Below, one piece after another: positions 53,804 to 62,644 of a stretch of 64,000 nucleotides of DNA. Both the position numbers and the translations under genes were made by a program. Source of the DNA: Anthracocystis setariae (Eukaryota; Basidiomycota; Ustilaginomycetes; Ustilaginales; Ustilaginaceae). The stretch is taken from NCBI GenBank assembly GCA_928724745.1, contig CAKMXJ010000018.1, positions 496,001-560,000 of the forward strand. Direction: 5' to 3'. Position 1 is the first letter of the stretch. Each line of letters begins with the position of its first letter. The notes under the pieces are model-generated. The model searched no databases and was not told the origin of the DNA. It worked only from the letters and a program-made list of their open reading frames with translations.

Positions 53804-54914
53804 CTTGAGGTACAAGTTGACGAAGATTTCTTCTGAAAGCGAACGAAAGTGCGTCCTGGCTAGCCCTAAATGCCTTTGCGCATATACCTGAGCCAGAGCA
53901 AGCAAGATGATGACAAGCTTATAACGAAGAGACTCGAAGGTGTTGAACAAGCCAATTGATTGATTTTGCTTTCCATTTCGGATTTAGGACCCTTGTCCCC
54001 CGCAGTTGAGCATTTCTGCATGTTGTCACAAATCCGAAAGTCGGATTACCGACCCAATTCTTGGCCGGCTATTACCTACTCTGTACTGTATCTACTGTAC
54101 TACTACACTACTACTCTCTGATTTTGCTCACTTGCTTGGCAGGGCTGCCTGGCTGATAGCTTGTTTAATTGCTTGCTTGTTTGATGGGCTCAGCTGCAGC
54201 GCGCTCAGTGAGTTTAAACCCCACAGTCGCGGAATTTGCAGCAGAGGGAGCTGCCGACAATGATTCTGCGTCCACGTACCTCCAGCCTTGCATTTCAGAG
54301 TGGGGGGCTGCAATAGTATGGCAACGAAGATGACAGGCTTGCCAGGACTGCGTATACCAAGTTGGCCTATGGACGCCGATCATTGCACAGGGCAGTTCTG
54401 TACAGAAGGCAGTTTGCTGAGCGGCACTGGATAGCATGCAAGGTTCCTGTGACCATCACACATTTGGACGGAATTAGGGCTATCCTAGACACCGGTGCCG
54501 CGTGGCTTGCACAGCATCCTTCTTATTCACCGCTATCCGTTCAGCCGATCCATCACATCCTTTCCCCTTCCCGCCCGGTCTTGTGAACTAAGCCAACACA
54601 TTCACAAGACCTGCTCCCGGAACCTCGCCCGCCCATCCAGCCCTCTTCCCTTGACGCAGTAGTCGGCTTCCGTTATAGCCAAGCAAGGCCGCCTTCGCAT
54701 CCGTCATCCAGGCCATACTTAACAGACGATCCTCCCCGGAGGGGACAGATCGCACGCATCTACGTATCCGCACTTTTTATATTCGCTCGCCCTTGCTTCG
54801 ATCCCTTGGCCGAGCTTGTTCCATTCAGTTCTGTCAGAGTAGCACGGCCAACTCTTCACCCGCCTTTCTGCAAGAAGATCAACACTTTAGCAGTACACAG
54901 AAGCGACGACGACG
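53804..54914. other. Divergent promoter region of two dehydrogenases
   Basis: 1.1 kb shared between the IPMDH-like and SSADH-like genes. It contains CGG-N4-CCG at 54042-54051, two TACTGTA motifs (54084-54090, 54093-54099) within a CTACT-rich stretch, and repeated GCTTG words around 54132-54180. No ORF supported. Confidence 0.5.
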
Positions 54915-56497
54915 ATGGACACCAAGCTCAAGGACCTATCGTTGCTCGATGCCTCGGACTTTCTCAAAGCGCCTGGTTCGCTTGATGCATCGGACAATGA
55001 GTCATTCGATGTGATGGGTAAGTCAGACGAGCAGAGACTTGGGTTCGTTGCTAGCAAGGATCGACTGACCCGCCAACCTTACATTCGACCTTCTGTTGCT
55101 ATGCTTTTCTCTCACTTACAGATCCAGGCTCAGGCATGCCGCTCTGCAACATGAAGGCATCAAATCTTAAGGATGTCGACCGAGCCATTCAAGCTGCCAG
55201 CCAAGCTTTCCCGATTTACTCGGCAATTCCGGCGCGAGAGCGAGCCATGATGTTGCTCAACTTTGATCGGCTCGTCCGCGAAAACCTTGACGATCTCGCC
55301 TGGATTCTGGTCTACGAGACGGGAAAGCCGCTCCAAGAAGCGCGCATCGAGGTGCAATATGCCTTGACCTTCAGCTGGTGGTACGTCGGAGAAACCGAAC
55401 GCGTTCAAGGTCAAGTGGTCAAGAGCGCAACCAATCCTTCGCTCCGATTCGTCACGATACTGCAACCGATTGGCCCTGTTGCCATCTTGACTCCCTGGAA
55501 CTTCCCTGTGGCGCTGTTTATCCGCAAAGCGGTCAGTGCCCTTGCCGCTGGATGTACAATCGTTGCCAAACCGTCGCCCGAAACGCCACTGTCCACGCTC
55601 GCTGTTGCCAACTTGCTTCACCGAGCCGGCTTCCCCTCTGGATCGGTCAACCTTGTTTTGGCGTCTTACCGCAACACGCCAGCAATCGGTCAAGCTCTCT
55701 GCTCAGACTCGCGTATCAAGAAAGTAAGCTTCACCGGTAGCACGCGCGTGGGCCGGTTGCTCATGCAGCAATGCGCGCCCAGTCTCAAGAAGATGACGCT
55801 CGAACTCGGCGGTCTAGGCGCTTACCTGATCTTTGAAGATGCAGACGTTGACGCAGCTGCTTCGGCCCTTGTCGCCAACAAGCTCAGACACGCAGGACAA
55901 ACGTGCATTTCAGCCCAGCGTGCGTTTGTTCACGAGTCGGTGGTCGACCGCGTGCTCAAGGTCATTGCCGAGCAGCTTGACACTGTCCAGCTCGGACATG
56001 GCTCCGAAAGCTCCACCACCCTCGGACCGGTCCAGACGGAGCGAAGTCAGCAAAAGGCTCACGAGCATATTGAGGATGCCAGAGCCAAAGGCGCCCACAT
56101 CTACCAGCCCAAAACTGTCGTGCCCGGCAGGGGCTATTTTGTCACGCCCACACTCATTTCCGGCTGCGACAAGAACATGTTGGTCTTCCAAGAGGAGTCG
56201 TTCGCGCCACTCATCAATGTTGCCACCTTCACCACGGAGCAAGAAGCGATCGACCTTGCCAACGATACCGATATGGGATTGACCTCGTACGTCTTCACCA
56301 AGGACTCGGCACGACTCTGGCGCATGTTTGAACAGCTCAAGGCCGGCAATGTCGGTCTCAACGTCGGCGGCAGCACCACTGCAGCCGAAATCCCCTTCGG
56401 TGGCGTCGATCAGTCTGGCTTTGGCAAGGAGGCCGGCATCGGCGCCGGTCTGAAGGAGTACATGATTGAAAAGTCGGCTACCATGTCGATAGCCTAA
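54915..56497 (+). CDS. Aldehyde dehydrogenase, succinate-semialdehyde-dehydrogenase-like
   Basis: Two exons (54915-55017, 55122-56497) encode 492 aa; the intron (104 nt, GTAAGT...TTACAG) splits an Asp codon, joining SFDVM to DPGSGMPL. The NAD(P)-dependent fold is clear: PWNFP (Asn161), AKPSPETPLS, FTGSTRVG, catalytic Glu262 (LELGG) and nucleophile Cys296 (GQTCIS), with EESFAPLINV and PFGGVDQSGFGKE at the end. It resembles SSADH/GabD, which completes the GABA shunt by making succinate. Two oddities: LELGGLGAYLIFEDAD replaces the common LELGG(N/H)AP(F), and the second Cys usual near the nucleophile in SSADH is missing. It may therefore use another aldehyde. No targeting peptide is evident. Confidence 0.9.
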
Positions 56498-57640
56498 TTG
56501 GATCGTCTCAGCTTCTGCCAAAGCGCATCTCTACAAGACTCAACCACTTCATCACCTCGAACCGGTTTCGGGCTTGACTTCGTCTGGGGGCCATGACGTA
56601 AATGACAGTTTCGGGTATCTAGGGCTGTTTAGATTAACATGTAACGCACCTGCATCGGATTGGAATTGCACACACAATACAGGAAGGAGAAACGAGCAGC
56701 GCACAGTTTTGTGTCGATGCAGCGATCGAGCATTCGTAAGTTGAAAGTTTCTCATCCGCTGGCGAGCTGCGATTGAAGGAGGAGGAGGAGGAGGAGGAGG
56801 AGGCGTGGGCCAAGTGAAAGGCGACCTGTACCCCACCGCCGGAGCGCCAACAGGTAGGAATGCTCTGCCTGTATCTAAGGTCTCGTTCCGTGCCGGAGGC
56901 TGTCTCCGCAAAGGGCTGATGAATCGACCTGCCTCGATGAACCACCATCATCGCGTCTCCGTGCTGACAGGTCGATGGTTGAGACTGCTGCGCTTAATTC
57001 GTCCGCTTATTCCGATCCCACCTGGCTGCCAAAACAGTGAACCTTGTTGCTCTTGACATTTGGCTCAACCGGACGCCGTTTCCTTCATATCCTAAGTCAA
57101 AACCCTCGCATTTCATAAGCTCACCGGTTTGGAACTGCCGAGCCAGATTGGCAAAGGCGCCGGCAGATGGCGGATGAAATGCACATCTGTGGCGTGGTCA
57201 AAATCACAGGGCAGAACGGACATCCACCATCTCACTCTTCCTCCTCTCATCACACATCTTCGTGCTGCCCTCTTCATCTCGATCGTCACTTGGACAAAGA
57301 CAGCATCGGCGAAGAATCCTTCCGGTGGCGAGCGCGTATCACTGGCGTCATCTCCTCCAATCCCGCCTCGGAGCGATACAGCGGTTTGGAGTGCTTGTCT
57401 CTTCCCCGCCCTTGTCGCGGGCGTGGACCCTTGATTTCGTTTCCTGACTTCGGATCAGAGACCCTGTCTGCACAATTTCGGAGATAGGTCAAAGCCGCGC
57501 TCGCTTGCCTTCTATCTTCTCGTGCATCGCGATTGCCTCCACCGTCTCAACTCCTTGCCGACTTCGCCGTATCTGTCTTTGTCGTACCTTCATCTGTCTG
57601 TTCCGACCCTTTCTCCGGTTATCCGCTTGTCCAAGGCACA
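56498..57640 (+). other. Intergenic upstream of the Zn2Cys6 regulator
   Basis: 1.14 kb with a (GGA)8-9 array at 56778-56803. The 3' half is probably the promoter and leader of the regulator: its frame is open from 57533 but has no ATG before 57641. Short ORFs are not supported. Confidence 0.5.
56778..56803. repeat. (GGA)n trinucleotide repeat
   Basis: Eight to nine GGA units in the gap after the aldehyde dehydrogenase. A near-identical array lies at 60864-60891 after the regulator gene. Confidence 0.88.
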
Positions 57641-60600
57641 ATGCCGTTCTCGGGAAGGCCACAAGCCTATACGGCAGACTCCAGCGGTTCTCACTCAGGC
57701 GTTGGCAATGCGATTGCTAGCTCGAGTACCAACACACTCAACACCGCAGCCTCGACCAATGCCAACGACCAAGTCTTTGACAGCCAAGACAACGGCAAAC
57801 GAAACCGATATCAGTACAGCTGCTTGCAATGCCAACGACGCAAGCAGCGATGCAGCCGCACCTTTCCCTGCGAAAAGTGCGTTCAACGTGGCATCGCACA
57901 TCTCTGCTCGCCTCCGTCTAACGCTCATCGCCCTTCCAGGCGCATCCGTTTGCGCCAGAAACTAGCCCTTGCAGCTTCACATCAGAGCACAACAGATCCA
58001 AATGAGATGCACAACAACGAAGATCTAGACGACATGGACATGTACGAGCTCGATGATGAACATGGTTCCTCATCTCCACAGCCAGGCCACAGCTCGGCCA
58101 GAATTCCAGCCAGTGCCAGTTTGGCATCTGACCAGTCCTTTAGTCAACTGGATTCCGCGGCTACCTCTTCGATGCCATTTCCGACTTCACGGCGAGCGTT
58201 TGATCCATCAAGGCAGCACCTCGAAACAGATGCTCGATATCATCACCAGCAACAGTACCTTGAACCACATCAAACATTGTCTCCGCAACGCTACCAATCA
58301 GCAGATTTGGATCAACATCGACGCTCCCTATCGTTTTATGACACACATTCACATATCAACTCAGGGCCAATCCCAAGTCCTCCAACCATCTCGCGGAACA
58401 TGGCCGCCGCTAGCGCTTCTTTGCCTTCTCCCACCCGTAATCTGCCACCATCCCACAGCCCCACTCATGTGGGCTCATCCCTGCTGCCAGATCCTAGTGC
58501 CTATCAGCCCTCATCGATGTCAGGAGCGTCCATGAACATGCGTTCAAATCTCTCCATGACGTCGCCTGATCTAGCAAGAAGCGGCGCAGATGCACTGTCC
58601 AGGCTCGCAACCGTGGCACAGTGGCCGGCTCTGCAGCCGCAGCAACCGCACCAAGGCGAGTTGACTCAAGGCGAGCCAAAGCAGCTCTCCGAGGCAAGCA
58701 TCGCTCTCGATGCTCCGTCTACCTCCAGCTCCCAGATGATCATGACCGGCGGTCGAGCCGCGGTAGCGCCCTCGTCACAAAGCCATCAAAGCGCGCCCGG
58801 GCTCGACTCGGATCAGCGCAGCATGGTCGATGCTGACGATGCATTCATTGGCAAGCCTGCTCTCAACGGTCTCGGATGGAACCCGTTCCGTCGCCATGAA
58901 GGTATTGGAACCGACCTTTTGTCGTGGACGGGACAGCTCGGGAGGGGCTTTGGTCTCGTCATACCCAAGTACGAGCTTCGCTCCGTACAGCAATCTCTGC
59001 CAAGTAAATCAGAAGCACATCGTCTGCTGCAAATCTACCTCGATGACTTTAACTGGTCACGCTTTCCTTCAAGTCCTCAAGAGCTGAGGAAGGCGGTCAA
59101 CTTTTGCATCGAGCGTTGCTCTATTTCGGACGACGTGCAGATGCTGCCGCTCATGGCTTTCTGCCTTTCGATCTTTGGGCTTGCTACGCTTGATCTTGCT
59201 GTGCGTCCATATCCTACACGGTCGTCTCGAACATACTTCTTCGCCGCACGCAAAGCCTTGTCCCTTTCGGAATCGCTGGGATTGCATACTCTCGATTCGC
59301 TATCCGCATCTTTGAACTTGTGCCGCTACCTCGACCTTTGTCGTGTCCCGCGGTCCACCTGGTTGCAAGTGGCATCTTGCATGCGTGGGGCGATCGATCT
59401 AGGCTTGCATTTGGATGGCGCTCATTTGGGCCAGAATTGCTCTGCAACACTACAAAGGCGCGTGCTTTGGTCGCATATCGTTCACCAAGATCGCGAGTGG
59501 AGCGTTCTCTTTGGCAGACCGATGACCGAGATTCCCTTCTCAACCACGCCGATGCCCACGCTACAAGACTACTTGAACGTCGGGCTCGAACTTGCGTGCG
59601 CTCAGTACTTGGTCGTTCGCGACCAATTCCGCGTCTACATCGAACGCATCTCGCGACTCTTTCAAGAGATTGCCGCCAGCTCGAATTCGTCGCCTACGAG
59701 TCGTATCTATGAACGTGCACTCGAGATCGATCGTGATATTGTCGAGTTCACCGAGTCGCTGCCGCCGTGTTTGTCGTCGTCGCCTATATCAGGTGGAGCG
59801 ATGAGGCATCAGGACTTTTCGACCACCTTCTATCATCATCTGTGCACCAACCAGATCCTCTTCTTCCGATCACTGCTGCATCGACCCTTTTGGATGGAGT
59901 CGTCGGATTTGGTCTCCGCTGACCGTTACAGGGACTCTCGCCAAATCTGTGTCGACCTTGCTCTCAGTGATCTGCGTGGACGAAGACTGCTCTCACGGCG
60001 TATACCGGTGACCATGGTCTGTCACCTCTATGGTAGCGCATACTCTCTTCTCAGCATGAACACGATCATCGCGAGCGATATGCTGTTCGCACTCGAGTTT
60101 GACGAGATGCTCCAGAGCGAAGAGGTGCAAGAGAAGCTTGGCTACATCCAGGAATATGTCGCCACCGTGCGGTCCAACGTTCAGGAATCGCGTGGCGACC
60201 ATCTGGCGGTTAAGGAGCTTTACGTGATGCGATCGCTGCTCAAGCGGATTCAGGATAAAGTGGCGACGTTGAACCCGCAAAGCGTTGGTTTCCAAGTGCT
60301 TGGCGTGCGGTATCCGGGTGGATGTGCGGATAGACTGACGATGACGCTGACAGAGTTGCAGAGCGCTGCGAATCTGCTTCTCAACATGGCGCGTGCCGGT
60401 GTGCGGATCGACGATGCCACACGCATCCCGCCCAGTGGCGAGGACAGATTTTCGGCGAGTATCCGATCCGATCCCAGCTCGGCATCTTCGCTTTCTGGTG
60501 CAGGCTTCGGCACCACAGCAGCGGCAGCAGCAGCGCACGCCAATGCTCAGTCCCAAGGGTTCTTGGAGGGTAGCCAAGGATTCGCAGTCAAGGGCGAAGC

Positions 60601-60814
60601 GGGTTCGGGCGTCATTGGAGATGCGGTGGGAGGCGAGGCTTCCGTTTCCGGTATCCTGAATTCGGCAAATGCCAATGCAGTCACGCCATCAGCGGATTCG
60701 CTTGATCTGTTCCTTTCCAATGCCGACGAGTGGCTCTCGTCGTTACTCAATCCTGGCGCTGCTGCTTTTAGTGCGCCAACTCAGCCGCTCGATTTTGGCT
60801 TTTCGCTGTTCTGA
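57641..60814 (+). CDS. Zn2Cys6 fungal transcription factor
   Basis: 1057 aa without introns. The binuclear zinc cluster uses Cys61, 64, 71, 77, 80 and 89 (C-x2-C-x6-C-x5-C-x2-C-x8-C) within a basic region (CQRRKQRC), preceded by KRNRYQYS. A long Ser/Pro/Gln/His-rich segment (about 110-430) is followed by the fungal-specific transcription factor middle homology domain (about 450-800): KSEAHRLLQIYLDDFNW, YFFAARKALSLSESLGLHTL, MRGAIDLGLHLDG, RRVLWSHIVHQDREWSVLFGRP. The end is Ala/Gly/Ser-rich with an acidic hydrophobic tail (SLDLFLSNADEWLSSLL) that could be an activation domain. It is a nuclear DNA-binding regulator; targets are unknown. Its neighbours, the dehydrogenase pair and the sugar transporter, are candidates by position only. 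Confidence 0.93.
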   Translation: MPFSGRPQAYTADSSGSHSGVGNAIASSSTNTLNTAASTNANDQVFDSQDNGKRNRYQYSCLQCQRRKQRCSRTFPCEKCVQRGIAHLCSPPSNAHRPSRRIRLRQKLALAASHQSTTDPNEMHNNEDLDDMDMYELDDEHGSSSPQPGHSSARIPASASLASDQSFSQLDSAATSSMPFPTSRRAFDPSRQHLETDARYHHQQQYLEPHQTLSPQRYQSADLDQHRRSLSFYDTHSHINSGPIPSPPTISRNMAAASASLPSPTRNLPPSHSPTHVGSSLLPDPSAYQPSSMSGASMNMRSNLSMTSPDLARSGADALSRLATVAQWPALQPQQPHQGELTQGEPKQLSEASIALDAPSTSSSQMIMTGGRAAVAPSSQSHQSAPGLDSDQRSMVDADDAFIGKPALNGLGWNPFRRHEGIGTDLLSWTGQLGRGFGLVIPKYELRSVQQSLPSKSEAHRLLQIYLDDFNWSRFPSSPQELRKAVNFCIERCSISDDVQMLPLMAFCLSIFGLATLDLAVRPYPTRSSRTYFFAARKALSLSESLGLHTLDSLSASLNLCRYLDLCRVPRSTWLQVASCMRGAIDLGLHLDGAHLGQNCSATLQRRVLWSHIVHQDREWSVLFGRPMTEIPFSTTPMPTLQDYLNVGLELACAQYLVVRDQFRVYIERISRLFQEIAASSNSSPTSRIYERALEIDRDIVEFTESLPPCLSSSPISGGAMRHQDFSTTFYHHLCTNQILFFRSLLHRPFWMESSDLVSADRYRDSRQICVDLALSDLRGRRLLSRRIPVTMVCHLYGSAYSLLSMNTIIASDMLFALEFDEMLQSEEVQEKLGYIQEYVATVRSNVQESRGDHLAVKELYVMRSLLKRIQDKVATLNPQSVGFQVLGVRYPGGCADRLTMTLTELQSAANLLLNMARAGVRIDDATRIPPSGEDRFSASIRSDPSSASSLSGAGFGTTAAAAAAHANAQSQGFLEGSQGFAVKGEAGSGVIGDAVGGEASVSGILNSANANAVTPSADSLDLFLSNADEWLSSLLNPGAAAFSAPTQPLDFGFSLF

Positions 60815-61168
60815 CGTTCTCGATCAAAGCCAGCCTTTCGCCCTGAAGGATGGAATAGTTGAGAGGAGGAGGAGGAGGAGGAGGAGGAGGACAAGATTCG
60901 ATGCACTGCACTGCACAGTGCCGTGACCTGGGCAACGGTTTTTGCGGGAAGGAGGGAGGTTGTAGCTCCGTGTGTGAGCGGCAGCAAGGGTAGCTGTTGT
61001 ATAGCTGTTGTAGACTTGCGGGACTGTCTCCTTTGTGTGCGGGACACGGGCTTACCGTTTGCGAAAGTGAGTTTTCAAGAAGAAGCTACTGATTCAACAC
61101 CATCTCCGCCTTCCCTTACCTCCCTCCTCCTCACACACACACACGACAACTCTGTACGTGAAGCCTTA
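60815..61168. other. Intergenic with GGA repeat
   Basis: 354 bp after the regulator stop, with a GGA array at 60864-60891 and a CA-rich stretch near 61133-61144. No clear promoter or gene. Confidence 0.5.
60864..60891. repeat. (GGA)9 trinucleotide repeat
   Basis: About nine GGA units, 50 nt beyond the stop codon of the Zn2Cys6 gene and thus likely in its 3' UTR. Confidence 0.88.
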
Positions 61169-61639
61169 ATGTTCTACCTACAATTGACCGAGCTGCACGT
61201 TTCGTGCGTGGCGGATGAAGGCATCATTTCGTCGTGGTTTCCGCTGCACATGTTGCATGGTAGTCGACAACGATTGGCAACGTGTTTTGTGGTTGCGAAA
61301 GACGAAGTCGAGATGCTGGATGTGATTTACAAGGTGAACCTGTTTTCGGGTAGGACGTGGTTGGTGAGTGAGGAGGAGTTTGAAAGGTCGTTTCGCGAAT
61401 GGATGGATTCAGCAACAGAGTGGCATCTCGGTGCGGGGGAGGAGATGATGGAGGAGAGCGAGTACGAGACGGCTTCCGAGGGGGACGAGATTGAGGTTGA
61501 TGAGGATTTATCGCAGGGGTGGGAGGTCGAAACCAAGGCTCAGCATAGGGTGACCCAAGCTTGGTTCGACGACGTCGTATCTGCCGTGATCGAGCAACAT
61601 GGATTTGCTACAGGTTCGTCCGTTGGATATCTTGTCTAG
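61169..61639 (+). CDS. Doubtful small acidic ORF
   Basis: 156 codons from ATG at 61169. The frame is open further upstream to about 60923, but without an ATG. I recognise no family. The predicted protein has a mixed N-terminal half (HVSCVADEGIISSWFPLHML, LATCFVVAKDEVEMLDVIYK) that looks foldable and an acidic C-terminal half (EEMMEESEYETASEGDEIEVDEDL) with WEVETKAQHRV near the end. Composition is more protein-like than surrounding shadow frames. It could be a real small gene or the exon of a longer one, but nothing confirms it. Confidence 0.35.
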   Translation: MFYLQLTELHVSCVADEGIISSWFPLHMLHGSRQRLATCFVVAKDEVEMLDVIYKVNLFSGRTWLVSEEEFERSFREWMDSATEWHLGAGEEMMEESEYETASEGDEIEVDEDLSQGWEVETKAQHRVTQAWFDDVVSAVIEQHGFATGSSVGYLV

Positions 61640-62644
61640 CGAGTTCCGCCACCAGGCAATCCACAGGGTTACGTCCTTCCCACATCATCCTCGCTTCCCT
61701 TCCACCTTGCTCGTTTTACATTGTCTCCTACGCAGACTCTACAAGTATGGGTCACGGACGCAAAAAAAAAAAAAAAAACACTCCTCGTCGCTTCGAAATC
61801 GGTTCAAAAGGCTCAGGATCGTCATCACGGCTTCGTGTGCCGCCGGTCTCTCCTTTTCATTAGCTACGAGCCGTGGGAAGCACCCGCTTTGACGCTTCGG
61901 AGACCCCATCACTATAGCGACTACTTTAGTACCTGCCAAAATTTCAACGGTTGTACTGTACTAAATTTAGACAAGACACTGAACCACAGATTTGTCGTAC
62001 TTGAGTGGGTTGACAGACTTACGAAGCAGCGTCGAATTTACAGTACTCGATCAGGCTGTAGGAGCTTGGAGGTACGCTCATTCCAAGCCGCAACGGTGCA
62101 AAGATGGACTCAGGTCGTGTGAATACCCGGTACAACGCAATGAAGTGCAACTCGATTCTGTCACAGGTCCACAGGCAAGCAGCTGGATTTTTAAAAAAAA
62201 AGGTTTGCTGTACACCATGTGAATTCAAACCCTCCTTCTACGCAACAAAAACGATACCAGCAAACATGAGTGTCGGAATGAAACATCCCCACACCATCCT
62301 CAAGCTCTCGACCAGCGTTTTCAAGCTACAAAACTGTAGATGAAAACAGACAATGCCCACCGCGCAGCAGTGAGACTGTAGGCTGACTACTGATCCCAAC
62401 TCAAGCCTGCCTGATCGCACAACTGTGCGACACCTCTCGCCTTGACCACGACTTGCGACTCTGAACAGCCAAACAATCTCACTGGCAGACGCCCATGTAA
62501 TAGGAATACAGAGGCAACTAGATTGAAAGCAAAGCATGTTCTTGACCGATGACATTGACCTAAAATAATGATGTATGCCTAAAGACAGATCGTCAGGGAG
62601 AATTGGGAAAAAGGGGTATCGAGCGGCAAGGACGCTGGTGTGAT
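61640..62644. other. Intergenic, 3' flank of sugar transporter
   Basis: About 1 kb with a poly(A) tract at 61762-61778 and TACTGTA/TACAGTA at 61954-61960 and 62039-62045. No ORF of interest. Confidence 0.5.
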
